The notes: generated from the sequence alone by a model not told the origin. A stretch of 64,000 nucleotides of DNA from Actinomycetes bacterium (GCA_014190155.1 BJFY01000007.1:22734-86733), one strand, 5' to 3'. Numbered from the stretch's first letter, positions 1-8,753 are shown. Made by a program: numbers and translations.

Positions 1-593
1 AGTGCAATATTTCTAATTTCTGGTGCTATGAAAAATAGTGAAACCAAGCCACCGACCCAGAGCGTAATTCCGATAACGTGGAAAATCAGCGAACCAATAG
101 CTAAGCCGTGCAGCCCAGATTCACTCCCGTGGCTTTGAAATATTGGGGTAATAATTCCAGCCATTCCAAGTAGGAAGAGCGTGATCGATCCTCGAATATT
201 GCGAATTATTGGAATTACAATTGCGATTACTAGTGCAATAACAAGTTGGGTTAATTGAGCTTTACCGAGTGAGGTTTGCGATAAGAAAGAACGAACCGAA
301 GTTAAATCCAAAGAAGCGGTAATTGGTTGAGCCAAAAGATTGCTAAGCGTTAATAAAATTACCAACATCTCAGAGATTGCCCAGAGAATTGCAAAAGTAC
401 TTATCCACTTTAAATTATTTGTCGCTGAATCGCGTAAGAAACCGTTCGTTTCTAAATGTAGAAAGCTAATCGAAAAAAGCAAGCCGATGCAAGCCACACC
501 AAAACTTATGCTGAAAAAATTTGCAATGGGGGTAAGTAAAGTTACGAACGTGCCAGGATCAGGAATGCCGATCGCTACCCCCTTCGAAAACAT
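1..593 (-). CDS. CopD-like copper-resistance membrane protein, C-terminus beyond window
   Basis: The reverse strand reads open from an ATG at 593 to the window edge, about 197 codons, beginning MFSKGVAIGIPDPGTF. The product is very hydrophobic, with about five predicted membrane segments. It carries the HVIGITLWVGGL stretch near residue 175, which resembles the histidine-and-glycine helix of CopD/YcnJ-family membrane proteins. The ATG lies two bases after the stop of the upstream CopC-like gene, so the two should be co-transcribed and coupled. In this family CopD is thought to move copper across the membrane with periplasmic CopC. Family assignment rests on hydropathy, this motif and the CopC neighbour; the C-terminal half is unseen. 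Confidence 0.7.
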   Translation of the reverse strand, partial: MFSKGVAIGIPDPGTFVTLLTPIANFFSISFGVACIGLLFSISFLHLETNGFLRDSATNNLKWISTFAILWAISEMLVILLTLSNLLAQPITASLDLTSVRSFLSQTSLGKAQLTQLVIALVIAIVIPIIRNIRGSITLFLLGMAGIITPIFQSHGSESGLHGLAIGSLIFHVIGITLWVGGLVSLFFIAPEIRNIA

Positions 594-595
594 TC

Positions 596-1165
596 TTACT
601 TCCTAAAAGTTTTTCTAGCAAAACGTGAGAGTAGAATTAGCATAAAGAATGCAAAAACCAGTAACCCAATTACCAAGTAATCGGTAGTCTTATTTGGATT
701 TGATTTATCATTAGATGGTTCTGGGGCGGGTGAATTAGTAGAATTAGTTATTTCTGATAACCCATTCACGGTGAATTTAAAAGTGCCGTCAAGTGGGACA
801 TCGTTTACGGTTAATAGCTCATAAGTAACTAAGTAAGCTCCAGAAATTGTTAATGGTTTCAATCCAACTATTAAATTCTTTCCGTCTACGGTTATAGAAC
901 CATCATCAACGCGAACGCCATTTGGATCCACTACCGTTATTTGGCTACCTAAATCCATTAATGCACCAGAACTATTTATGGTTACTGAGTTAGGTGCGAC
1001 CGTTAGAACTTCATCACTTGCTGGGAATGTGCTAATTATAGAATTTGCTGAAGCTGGATTGACTGCAGCGATAGCGATCAAACCAAGCAATACTGCAACT
1101 ACTACCGGTTTCCGCACGCTTAGCCCCGTTCCTGACTTCGACTCGATTCGCCTCAATACTCTCAT
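596..1165 (-). CDS. CopC-domain exported protein with C-terminal membrane anchor, copper ligands apparently lost
   Basis: The 189-residue product has an N-terminal signal peptide ending near ASA at residue 40, a CopC-like beta-sandwich (about 41-135, with the FPASDEVL and GTFKFTV landmarks), a Ser/Asn/Pro-rich linker, and one membrane helix before a basic tail. Family CopC proteins bind copper with a His at the mature N-terminus and another in a DGHPV-type motif. Here the mature N-terminus would begin NSIIS and the second motif reads NDVPL, so neither His is present. I chose ATG at 1165 over the TTG just before it. It forms a two-gene unit with the CopD-like gene. A structural or non-copper role is possible. 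Confidence 0.75.
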   Translation of the reverse strand: MRVLRRIESKSGTGLSVRKPVVVAVLLGLIAIAAVNPASANSIISTFPASDEVLTVAPNSVTINSSGALMDLGSQITVVDPNGVRVDDGSITVDGKNLIVGLKPLTISGAYLVTYELLTVNDVPLDGTFKFTVNGLSEITNSTNSPAPEPSNDKSNPNKTTDYLVIGLLVFAFFMLILLSRFARKTFRK

Positions 1166-1184
1166 CAATCTAGAATTATGCCTT

Positions 1185-1457
1185 GTGCCTACCTATGAAT
1201 ACGTCTGTAACGCGTGCGAACATGCCTTCGAGGCGGTTCAATCTTTCTCGGATGCACCAATATCTAACTGTCCAGAGTGCGGCAAAGATGTGCGCAAGGT
1301 CTATTCCAATGTTGGTGTAGTTTTCAAAGGCTCAGGTTTCTATAAAACAGATTCGCGAAAAGCTGCAAGCGCTAGTGCTAACGCTACGCCCACACCAGTG
1401 GCTACCGCGGCTGCGGCAACACCCGCACCAGTAGCAAAAAGTATAAGTACTAATTAA
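1185..1457 (+). CDS. FmdB-family zinc-ribbon protein
   Basis: A 90-residue protein that starts MPTYEYVCNACEHAFEA from a GTG codon. Two CxxC knuckles (CNAC at about 8-11 and CPEC near 31-34) form the FmdB/CxxC_CXXC_SSSS zinc ribbon, followed by the usual KVYSNVGVVFKGSGFY segment. The C-terminal third is a low-complexity Ala/Thr/Pro tail. The longer open frame upstream only overlaps the CopC promoter. GTG at 1185 is supported by the conserved PTYEY start and by a TAGAAT box at 1171-1176 eight bases upstream, with no Shine-Dalgarno, suggesting a leaderless message. The molecular role of the family is poorly known; regulatory or metal-handling roles have been proposed. Confidence 0.85.
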   Translation: MPTYEYVCNACEHAFEAVQSFSDAPISNCPECGKDVRKVYSNVGVVFKGSGFYKTDSRKAASASANATPTPVATAAAATPAPVAKSISTN

Positions 1458-1565
1458 CTACTCGTGATGTGGTGGTTTATCCCGCTTAATTTCAGCATCA
1501 CGATCTTTATCGTCTTTTTCTAAATCAATCTCATCCGTGGTGACCTTCGGCAATATTTCGCTCAT
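1458..1565 (-). CDS. Small acidic/basic protein ending RDKPPHHE (35 aa)
   Basis: A reverse-strand frame of 35 codons starts MSEILPKVTTDEIDLEKDD and ends EIKRDKPPHHE. A GGGGTG stretch lies just upstream of the ATG as a possible ribosome site. It fills the gap between the zinc-ribbon gene and the MMPL gene, its stop abutting the zinc-ribbon stop. It is almost entirely charged and should be soluble and flexible. A Pro-Pro-His-His C-terminus on short acidic proteins is something I associate with actinobacterial small conserved proteins of unknown function, but I could not verify this. No function is proposed. Confidence 0.55.
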   Translation of the reverse strand: MSEILPKVTTDEIDLEKDDKDRDAEIKRDKPPHHE

Positions 1566-1674
1566 GCTCACCCCATTTTCTAATCCAGATTATTTTCAAT
1601 TTTCGTAAAGTAAGTATCTCAAATATAATTGCGAATAGATAATTTACCGTAATTAATCCATTTTGGGAGTTAAA

Positions 1675-3774
1675 GTGTTTGAAGCGCTCGGTCACGCAAT
1701 AGTTAAGCGCCGTAAGCGTACCTTTTCTATCTTTTTATTAGCAGTAATAATCCTTGGCAGCGTTGGATCGCTTGCTTTCTCTAGACTAGATAGTGGTGGC
1801 TATTCCGACCTAAATAGTGATTCCGCAAAGGCTTTTAAATATTTAGAAGACACATTTAAAGTTAAAGACCCGGCTGTGGTTTTTGTAATTCACTCAGAGA
1901 AACTTGTAACTGATCCAGAAGTCGTGGCAAGCGCTGCTCGATTTGAAGCTAAAGTTAAAAGTGAACCAAGCGCCGATAGCGTGCTTTCATTTTGGAGCGC
2001 CGGTGGTGCGCCAACGCTCAAGAGTAACGATGGAAAATCTGCTTATCTTTTTGTTTATTTGAATGCTGACAACTTTAGTAGCTTTGATGCGCTAGGTGGT
2101 CACTACCGCGATACTTATGAAGGTAAATTTGAAAATTTATCAATCTACGCATCTGGTGGTGCGGTATTTGCTAATTCGATAAATACTAAAATCAAAAATG
2201 ATCTTAAGTTAGCCGAAACTATTTCAATACCACTCACTTTCGTACTACTTCTCTTTATTTTTGGCGCGATGGTCGCCTCTGCGATGCCGTTACTTGTTGG
2301 AGTCTCGGCAATTCTTGGCGCTTTCTTCGTGCTCTATCTCATAACTTTATTTACTAGTGTCTCAATTTTTGCACTTAACTTAACTACGGGTTTAGGCCTT
2401 GGATTAGGAATTGACTACGCGCTCTTAATGGTGAACCGATTCCGCGAAGAACTCCATCATGGAAAAAACGTAGAAGACGCAATAGTAAATACTTTAAAGA
2501 CCGCCGGTAAAACTGTTTTCTATTCTGGCATCACTGTAATGATCACGCTTTTTTCGTTGATTTTCTTTCCGCAAGATTTCTTACGATCCATGGGTTATGC
2601 CGGAGTTTCCGTAGTTGCGGTTGCGGTTGCAGCAGCGTTAATTCCACTACCAGCAATTCTTGCGCTACTGGGTCATAAAATAGATAAAGGTGTCGTCCGT
2701 AAAAGTGCCATCACACCTAAAGAAGATGGCCGCTGGGCGGATATCGCACGAATTGTGATGAAGCGTCCGATAGCCGTGGTGATGTTAGCCGGAATTATTC
2801 TCTCCGTTTTAATGGCACCAATTCAAGGTATCAAGTTCTCTCAAGTTGATAGTCGGGTTTTGCCAGCATCAAATAATTCAGCTACGGCGGCTCGATTTAT
2901 TGCGGAAAACTTCTCCGGCCAAGAAGGAAATCCTATTGAAATCATTATTCCTAATGGCGCTTCCCAAATTAATTCGATAACAGAATTTAAATCTGAATTA
3001 GCTAAGCTTCCAGATATCGTCCGAATTGGTGAAATGCAAGTGGTTGGTGAAGATGTTCGATTAGTCGCAATTCATTCCATGTCGCCACGAACACCACAAG
3101 CGGAGCAGTTAATTCATCAGGTACGCGCACTTAATGTGCCAATCGGCACTTTAGTTGGTGGCGTGGCCGCAGATTACGCTGATACCCAAGGTGCGACTTC
3201 AAAGAAACTTCCACTTGTTGTGCTTTGGATTTCAATTGGCGTTCTTTTGCTTCTATTTGTTTTTACTGGATCGATAATTCTGCCGATCAAAGCTCTGATT
3301 CTTAATTTTGTATCACTTGCAGCCACTATGGGTATTATTACTTGGATTTTTATAGATGGTCATCTCAAGTTTTTGGTGGGAGATTTCACCGTTACTGGAA
3401 CTCTTGATACTGGTTCAGTTATCTTGATTGCGATTGTGGCATTTGGTTTATCTATGGACTATGAAGTATTTCTTTTATCGAGAATTAAAGAGGAACACGA
3501 AGCTGGTCGAACAAATGTTGAAGCAGTTGCAACTGGATTACAGCGTTCCGCTCGAATCATTACTGCTGCGGCGCTCCTACTTGCAGTTGTGTTCGGAACA
3601 TTTATGGTTAGCGGAGTTACGTCAATAAAGATGCTAGGTTTTGGAGTCGCGTTTGCGTTATTGCTAGATGCAACCTTAATTCGGGCACTTCTAGTTCCAG
3701 CCTTAATGCGATTGTTTGGCGAGCAAAATTGGTGGACACCTAAAGCGCTAAGACGTTTTACTATTTCTCATTAA
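1675..3774 (+). CDS. MMPL/RND-superfamily membrane transporter
   Basis: A 699-residue protein with the twofold RND layout: one N-terminal helix (about 15-37), an extracytoplasmic domain, a helix bundle (about 185-335), a second extracytoplasmic domain and a second bundle (about 510-690). The two signature cytoplasmic-turn motifs are GLGIDYALLMVNRFREE in the first half and GLSMDYEVFLLSRIKEE in the second; their Asp-Tyr pairs are the proton-relay residues of MMPL proteins. Family members export lipids or hydrophobic compounds. Substrate unknown. I chose GTG at 1675 because GGGAG sits five bases upstream; an in-frame TTG at 1663 is less likely. Confidence 0.9.
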   Translation: MFEALGHAIVKRRKRTFSIFLLAVIILGSVGSLAFSRLDSGGYSDLNSDSAKAFKYLEDTFKVKDPAVVFVIHSEKLVTDPEVVASAARFEAKVKSEPSADSVLSFWSAGGAPTLKSNDGKSAYLFVYLNADNFSSFDALGGHYRDTYEGKFENLSIYASGGAVFANSINTKIKNDLKLAETISIPLTFVLLLFIFGAMVASAMPLLVGVSAILGAFFVLYLITLFTSVSIFALNLTTGLGLGLGIDYALLMVNRFREELHHGKNVEDAIVNTLKTAGKTVFYSGITVMITLFSLIFFPQDFLRSMGYAGVSVVAVAVAAALIPLPAILALLGHKIDKGVVRKSAITPKEDGRWADIARIVMKRPIAVVMLAGIILSVLMAPIQGIKFSQVDSRVLPASNNSATAARFIAENFSGQEGNPIEIIIPNGASQINSITEFKSELAKLPDIVRIGEMQVVGEDVRLVAIHSMSPRTPQAEQLIHQVRALNVPIGTLVGGVAADYADTQGATSKKLPLVVLWISIGVLLLLFVFTGSIILPIKALILNFVSLAATMGIITWIFIDGHLKFLVGDFTVTGTLDTGSVILIAIVAFGLSMDYEVFLLSRIKEEHEAGRTNVEAVATGLQRSARIITAAALLLAVVFGTFMVSGVTSIKMLGFGVAFALLLDATLIRALLVPALMRLFGEQNWWTPKALRRFTISH

Positions 3775-3786
3775 TTAAATTTTAAG

Positions 3787-3859
3787 TGTCCTCGGCGGGA
3801 GTTGAACCTGCGACCTACCGCTTAGGAGGCGGTTGCTCTATCCACTGAGCTACGAGGAC
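3787..3859 (-). tRNA. tRNA-Arg (CCU)
   Basis: The reverse complement folds as a cloverleaf: acceptor GTCCTCG pairs with CGAGGAC, the D-stem is GCTC/GAGC, the anticodon stem ACCGC/GCGGT closes the loop CTCCTAA with anticodon CCT, the variable loop is AGGTC, and the T-loop is TTCAACT. The discriminator is A and no CCA is encoded. Confidence 0.95.
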
Positions 3860-3966
3860 TTAATTAATATTGCGCGATTCTATTACCCGCTTAAAGTAGG
3901 CGTAAATTGCTTATTTATAGCGCGCTGGGCTAGACTCCAAAAAAACTTGTTTGGAGTTGTTTTGTT

Positions 3967-5193
3967 ATGAAAGCCCTCGTAATCGGAGCGGGCGGAGTCG
4001 GTAGAGCGATAGCTAATATCGCATCACGCCGATCATTTATTACTTCTATGGTAATTGCGGATAGAACGCTTGCCCGCGCTGAAGAAGCCGTCTATCGCGT
4101 TAAGGATCCTCGTTTATCAGCTGCACAAGTTAATGCTGCCGAGCTTGAAGATATTCGAGAGTTAATTCGAAAAGCTGATCCAGATGTAGTTATTAACGCA
4201 GTTGATCCGCGATATGTAATGCCAATTTTCTTAGCTTGTGAAATTGAAAATGTTAATTACATCGATATGGCAATGTCACTTTCGCGCGCTCATCCACATT
4301 ATCCAAATACTGAAACTGGTGTAAAGCTTGGCGATGAACAATTCGCACGTGATTGGAACTGGCATGAACGAAAGATTTTTGCGCTAATTGGTATGGGTGT
4401 AGAGCCAGGGATGAGTGATGTTTTTGCTAAATATGCAAGTGATGAACTTTTTAGCAAGATTGATTCAATTACAATTCTTGACGGCTCTAACTTGCGCGTT
4501 GAAGGTCATGATTTTGCACCTTCATTCTCTATCTGGACCACAATCGAAGAGTGCTTAAACCCGCCACTAGTTTGGGAAGATGGCCGAGGATGGTTTACCA
4601 CCGCGCCATTTAGTGAATTGGAAATCTTTAATTTTCCAGAAGGGATTGGACCGGTTGAATGCGTAAATGTTGAGCACGAAGAGGTTGTGCTAATTCCGCA
4701 AAAGATTGATGCCAAAAAAGTTAACTTTAAATACGGCCTTGGCGCTGAATTTATTCAGATTCTTAAAACCATCAACATGTTAGGTATGGATCGTAAAGAG
4801 AATGTTGATGTGCAAGGTGTTTCAGTTTCACCACGCGACTTACTTGCCGCTTCGCTTCCAGATCCCGCAACACTTGGCTCTCGGATGCGCGGGAAAACTT
4901 GCGCTGGCGCTCTTGTTAAAGGTCTAGATAAGGCTGGAAATCCAAAAGCTATTTACATCTACAACGTTGTTGATAATGAATGGTCGATGAAGGAATATGG
5001 CGATCAAGCCGTAGTTTGGCAGACTGCAATAAATCCAGTAATTGCGATGGAGCTAATTCATAACGAAACCTGGAAGCCTCTTGGCGTAAATGGCCCAGAA
5101 TGGTTTGATCCAAAACCATTCTTAGAGCTTCTGGAAAATTATGGAACTTCTTGGCATATTCGTGACGAAGAGATTGCTGAAGTTAAGAAGTAA
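3967..5193 (+). CDS. Saccharopine-dehydrogenase-family oxidoreductase, carboxynorspermidine-synthase-like
   Basis: A 408-residue protein with an N-terminal Rossmann fold (GAGGVGRA at about 7-14, then DPDVVINAVDPR at about 69-80) and a C-terminal saccharopine-reductase-like domain. Family members reductively condense an aldehyde or keto acid with an amine (saccharopine dehydrogenases, carboxynorspermidine synthase). The length of about 400 residues suits carboxynorspermidine synthase. Homospermidine synthase, a related fold, is encoded 3.6 kb downstream, so a polyamine role is reasonable but inferred. No Shine-Dalgarno is evident. An SDR gene follows four bases after the stop. Confidence 0.65.
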   Translation: MKALVIGAGGVGRAIANIASRRSFITSMVIADRTLARAEEAVYRVKDPRLSAAQVNAAELEDIRELIRKADPDVVINAVDPRYVMPIFLACEIENVNYIDMAMSLSRAHPHYPNTETGVKLGDEQFARDWNWHERKIFALIGMGVEPGMSDVFAKYASDELFSKIDSITILDGSNLRVEGHDFAPSFSIWTTIEECLNPPLVWEDGRGWFTTAPFSELEIFNFPEGIGPVECVNVEHEEVVLIPQKIDAKKVNFKYGLGAEFIQILKTINMLGMDRKENVDVQGVSVSPRDLLAASLPDPATLGSRMRGKTCAGALVKGLDKAGNPKAIYIYNVVDNEWSMKEYGDQAVVWQTAINPVIAMELIHNETWKPLGVNGPEWFDPKPFLELLENYGTSWHIRDEEIAEVKK

Positions 5194-5197
5194 ATTG

Positions 5198-5983
5198 ATG
5201 GCAATCGGTACTGCGCTAGTAACTGGCGCAACTTCTGGAATTGGTGAAGCTTTCACTAGGCTATTAGCTGATAAAGGTTATGACTTAATTTTGGTGGCTC
5301 GAGATGAATCTAGATTAGAAGAACGAGCTGCTTCATTAACTGCAAAATATGGAATCAAAGCCGAAGTATTACGAGCTGATTTAACTAATTTTGCAGATTG
5401 CGAAATAGTTGAAGCTCGACTTCGCTCTGAAACTAATCCGATATCTGTACTAATAAATAACGCTGGCTTTGGGATAAATAAGGCTTTCACAGTTAGCGAA
5501 ATCAAAGCCGAGACCGAACTCTTGGACGTTTTAGTGCGTGCGCCTATGCGATTTATGCACGCCGTGCTCCCAGGTATGAAAGTGCGAAATTCTGGAACTA
5601 TCATCAATGTCAGCAGCGTTGCTAGCTGGATCGCCAGCGGAACATATAGCGCTGCTAAGTCTTACTTAACTGTAATAAGTGAATCGCTGCATACCGAACT
5701 TTCTGGTACTAAAGTAAATGTGAGCGCGCTCTGCCCAGGCTTTACTCGAACTGAATTCCATCAACGTGGCCGGATGAAAATGGGTGGGTTACCAAAATTT
5801 ATGTGGCTGGATTCGGAGAAAGTTGTTGCAGAATCTTGGCGCTCAGCCCAAAACGGAAAAGCAATCTCGGTACCTGGGTGGCAATATGCAATTTTGAGTT
5901 TTATAACTCGATTCGGACCAAGACCCATGATTCGCAAAATTGGTATGAATGTACGGGTGAAACAACGAGATCGAGCGAAATAA
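5198..5983 (+). CDS. Short-chain dehydrogenase/reductase
   Basis: A 261-residue classical SDR. The nucleotide-binding TGATSGIGEA is at about 9-18, NNAG lies near 89, and the catalytic Ser and YSAAK are at about 140-157. ATG at 5198 is chosen because the longer open frame would overlap the previous gene and add residues ahead of a normal SDR start. It lies four bases behind the saccharopine-dehydrogenase-like gene and is probably co-transcribed. The C-terminus (about 205-261) is basic and contains a hydrophobic patch, as in SDRs that act on lipophilic substrates. Substrate not predictable. Confidence 0.85.
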   Translation: MAIGTALVTGATSGIGEAFTRLLADKGYDLILVARDESRLEERAASLTAKYGIKAEVLRADLTNFADCEIVEARLRSETNPISVLINNAGFGINKAFTVSEIKAETELLDVLVRAPMRFMHAVLPGMKVRNSGTIINVSSVASWIASGTYSAAKSYLTVISESLHTELSGTKVNVSALCPGFTRTEFHQRGRMKMGGLPKFMWLDSEKVVAESWRSAQNGKAISVPGWQYAILSFITRFGPRPMIRKIGMNVRVKQRDRAK

Positions 5984-6021
5984 TTCGAGTTCACAGAGGA
6001 TTCACTGCAAGAACTCGAGTT
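5982..6021. repeat. Inverted repeat after SDR gene, possible terminator
   Basis: AATTCGAGTTC (5982-5992) and GAACTCGAGTT (6011-6021) pair over 10 of 11 positions around an 18-base loop, immediately after the SDR stop. A short T/C-rich stretch follows. It could act as a weak terminator, or as a protein site in the upstream region of the secreted-protein gene at 6121. Confidence 0.4.
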
Positions 6022-6120
6022 TCCTTACCTTATTAATCTGGTGCGCTCCCTTACGCTTACCCCCATAAGGCGCTCATCACTCGAAAATTCGCTTGAGCAG
6101 ATTGATCTATCGGAGGAAAA

Positions 6121-6819
6121 ATGAAAGTACGTCGCCTAAGTAAATTTGCAGCCCTGACTTCGATAGCAGCGCTCGCTATCTCAACCGTAGTTGCAACCCC
6201 ATCTTTTGCAGCCAACAAAGCAAAAGCGGTTTGCCCGAAAGCAGGTGCCAAAGCCACTATCAGTGGCGAGAAATATATTTGCGCTAAGAATCCATATACT
6301 CTTGAAACGAAGAAAACTGCAAAGTTAACTTGGACAATTGTGGCTTGTGTAGATGCTCATAAAGTATTACTTGGCGCACGAGCAGATCTTGTAAAAATAA
6401 CGGCCTCGTCAAAAGATACATCTGCAAAACTTGATGCTGAAATTAAAGTATTAGAAGCGGCGCTCCCTGCAAAATTAGCAGCAGCAGCCGTTTGGGATGC
6501 GAAAGCTATTAAATATCGCGCGCAAGCTGAGAGCTCAACCGCGCTGGCTGCGGCAGATATAGCTAAAGCAAATCAAGCCGGAATAAACGCTGCTACTAAA
6601 ACCATGTGGACTAGGGCTGCGACTGCTCGCACCCAAGCTGCAACAAGTTATAAGACTGGGGCTATTAACGCGGAACGTTTATCTGCCGGACTTAAAAAGA
6701 CCCAAGCAGATATTGATGCGAAGAAAAAGACTAGAGATAAAGTTCTTGGTTACCCAACTGTAATTGAACCCCAGGTAGATCTTGCAAAAACTAACCGAGA
6801 TTTGATCTGTACCCTTTAA
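6121..6819 (+). CDS. Secreted Ala/Lys-rich coiled-coil protein
   Basis: A 232-residue protein with a clear signal peptide (basic MKVRR start, hydrophobic core, cleavage near SFA-A at about 30). The mature part begins with a short region holding two Cys (CPKAG and ICAKN) that resembles secreted actinobacterial proteins with a short Cys-containing N-terminal motif. It continues as a long Ala/Lys-rich alpha-helical stretch (about 80-215) and has two further Cys, one near residue 75 and one close to the C-terminus. GGAGG six bases before the ATG is one of the best Shine-Dalgarno sites in the window and suggests high expression. Function unknown; a cell-envelope role is likely. Its stop overlaps that of the convergent Rieske gene. 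Confidence 0.75.
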   Translation: MKVRRLSKFAALTSIAALAISTVVATPSFAANKAKAVCPKAGAKATISGEKYICAKNPYTLETKKTAKLTWTIVACVDAHKVLLGARADLVKITASSKDTSAKLDAEIKVLEAALPAKLAAAAVWDAKAIKYRAQAESSTALAAADIAKANQAGINAATKTMWTRAATARTQAATSYKTGAINAERLSAGLKKTQADIDAKKKTRDKVLGYPTVIEPQVDLAKTNRDLICTL

Positions 6820-7280
6820 CCAATCACTAAGCTTTTAGCGGTTGCCTTAAACGGAATTTCTAGAAGCGCGGAAGTAGCTGGGCCGCGCTTTAACTTTCCA
6901 TCAATTGAGAATTGCGAATTGTGCGCCGGGCATGTCCAAGTAGCACCTTTTTGCTTCAATGGAACGCCTTGATGGGTGCAAGCTAGATTTAATACTTTAA
7001 AACCTTTAGCAGCGGTTGAAATTCTAACTACGGCAACCGATAGTCCATTTGTAAAATCGACTTGAATTAACCCACCAACCTTTTTCAGAGTTGGATTACT
7101 TGCTATTAATACTTCTACTTTCCCAGAAGGCAGAATCGTTACCCCTTTCGCTGCAACGGCTGCCTCTGGAATAAATCCCAATGAGATCGCGGCAATTCCG
7201 CAAAGAACGCCGCGTCTGGTAAGTGATGACTCTCTTATTAGCTCTCCTGCTGTAGATAAATTCAAATCCGCATTCCCCAT
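6816..7280 (-). CDS. Exported Rieske [2Fe-2S] protein
   Basis: A 154-residue protein with a twin-arginine-like leader (SLTRRGVLCGIAA at about 19-31). The C-terminal domain has both Rieske cluster boxes: CTHQGVPL near residue 102 and CPAHNSQFSIDG near 118, each giving one Cys and one His ligand. It resembles small stand-alone actinobacterial Rieske proteins rather than the large QcrA subunit. It may serve as a periplasmic electron carrier or with an unlinked oxidase. ATG at 7280 is preferred to GTG at 7289 because AGGAG is then correctly spaced. It is divergent from the GGDEF gene with a 27-base gap. Confidence 0.85.
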   Translation of the reverse strand: MGNADLNLSTAGELIRESSLTRRGVLCGIAAISLGFIPEAAVAAKGVTILPSGKVEVLIASNPTLKKVGGLIQVDFTNGLSVAVVRISTAAKGFKVLNLACTHQGVPLKQKGATWTCPAHNSQFSIDGKLKRGPATSALLEIPFKATAKSLVIG

Positions 7281-7307
7281 GACTTTCACTCCTCGTTACG
7301 ATTTAGG

Positions 7308-8693
7308 GTGCGAACTTATCCGATATTACGGAGTTTGGCTTTAGTTATCCTCATTCTCCATCTGGGAATTCGCAGTGAATTGACGAATCCTTCCTGGTGG
7401 AGTGAATTATTAATATTTAATTTGATCCCATTTTTCGCACTAATCGTTGTCATGGTATCACCGAAGGTAAATGACCGATGGGTCCGTATCGGTATCAGCC
7501 TTGCTATAGGAAGTTGGCTAATTGGCTCGATAGCCTCTTCTTGGAACTCCTTCTTTGGGTTTCAATTTCCAGATCTATTAATTGATGCCGGCTACTTAAT
7601 CTTTTACCCTTTTACTATTTTTGGACTTACTCGCCAAATGCGTAATTCTAGAACCAGCAAATCTTTAGAATTTCTTGACACGATAATCGTGGCTTTTGGG
7701 GCAACTACCGCAATTGGAATTCTCCTAATTAAACCTGTTACCGCCACCTTTTCAGGTAATTCGCTCGATATTTTCTTATCGATTTTTTATCCTTTAGGTG
7801 ATTTGGTGCTCTTCACTCTAGTTTGCAGCATCGCAATCTCCCAAAAAATCTCACTTCGGAATTTATTATTGGTCTCTGGAACTTTAATATTTGCTGCGTC
7901 AGACTTATATTTTTTATGGGCGACTGCGCATGGTACTTATTCTTTTGGATCATTGACCGACGATGGTTGGCTGCTTTCAATAATTCTCATCGCAGAATCA
8001 ACTTGGCACAAGGGTGATGAGAGCAACAAGGAGAGCAAGTTAAATGCCATAGCTGTTACATTTGCGCTATTTGCAAGCATTTTAGTATTGGTAATTGCGA
8101 TCCTTAATCCAAATTTTTTTACTTTTGGTTCGCTAGCGCCCGCATTTGTCACAATTACACTCGCTTTTGCAAGAATGTTAGTTGCGCTAAATGACGCTAA
8201 AGCTATAAGTAGCGAGCGAGCTTTAGCTCGTACTGATGAATTAACCGGATTAGCAAATCGCCGAAAATTCCTTGCAGAATTGGAAATATTCCGTAAAGGT
8301 GAAGGCTCGCTCTTAATTCTTGACTTAGATGGTTTCAAAGATATTAACGACACTTTCGGTCATGATGTTGGAGATCAATTACTTCGTCAAGTTGCTACTA
8401 GATTTTCCAGAGCGCTACCAAGTAGCGCGCTATTGGCCCGACTCGGCGGCGATGAATTTGGCGTGCTGATAAGAGGTAGCGAAGGTATTGATAGTGCATT
8501 GGCGCTACGAGCAACGCTTTCATATCCATTCACAATCGCTGCTAACCAAGTGAAGCTAGATGTCTCTATCGGACAAGCGCTAAATGATCCGGATAAGCCA
8601 AGCAATGAATTACTCCACCGCGCTGACTTGGCGATGTATGAAGCAAAACGTAGTGGCGCTGGCGCAGTTTGTTGGCGCCCCAGTCTTGGTTAG
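7308..8693 (+). CDS. Membrane-bound GGDEF diguanylate cyclase
   Basis: A 461-residue protein with about nine hydrophobic segments over residues 1-295, then a GGDEF domain. The domain shows RTDELTGLANRRKF at about 308, LLILDLDGFKDINDTFGH at about 333, and an intact RLGGDEFGVLI catalytic motif near 382. It should therefore make cyclic di-GMP from GTP. The RxxD inhibitory site normally five residues before GGDEF reads PSSA, so product inhibition is probably absent. No EAL domain is attached. The sensor part may belong to a seven-to-nine-helix membrane sensor class; ligand unknown. GTG at 7308 follows a TACGAT box by five bases and lacks a ribosome site. Confidence 0.88.
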   Translation: MRTYPILRSLALVILILHLGIRSELTNPSWWSELLIFNLIPFFALIVVMVSPKVNDRWVRIGISLAIGSWLIGSIASSWNSFFGFQFPDLLIDAGYLIFYPFTIFGLTRQMRNSRTSKSLEFLDTIIVAFGATTAIGILLIKPVTATFSGNSLDIFLSIFYPLGDLVLFTLVCSIAISQKISLRNLLLVSGTLIFAASDLYFLWATAHGTYSFGSLTDDGWLLSIILIAESTWHKGDESNKESKLNAIAVTFALFASILVLVIAILNPNFFTFGSLAPAFVTITLAFARMLVALNDAKAISSERALARTDELTGLANRRKFLAELEIFRKGEGSLLILDLDGFKDINDTFGHDVGDQLLRQVATRFSRALPSSALLARLGGDEFGVLIRGSEGIDSALALRATLSYPFTIAANQVKLDVSIGQALNDPDKPSNELLHRADLAMYEAKRSGAGAVCWRPSLG

Positions 8694-8738
8694 CGTGCTT
8701 TTGATATATCGCCAGCATTAGATACCGTTCTCACTCCG

Positions 8739-8753
8739 CTCGAGAACCTCGAG
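8739..8753. promoter_or_regulatory. Palindromic CTCGAG-N3-CTCGAG upstream of homospermidine synthase
   Basis: Two copies of CTCGAG are separated by AAC in the 90-base gap before the homospermidine synthase gene. The site is a near-perfect dyad and lies about 30 bases before the start codon, where a repressor could act. No candidate regulator is encoded nearby. Confidence 0.35.

Noticed and set aside
340..606. Forward 88-codon open frame
   Set aside because: It lies antisense to the CopD-like reverse gene, whose product has convincing membrane helices and follows CopC; the forward product has no such support.
978..1184. Longer N-terminus for the zinc-ribbon protein
   Set aside because: It would overlap the CopC-like gene and precede the conserved PTYEY start; GTG at 1185 fits the family.
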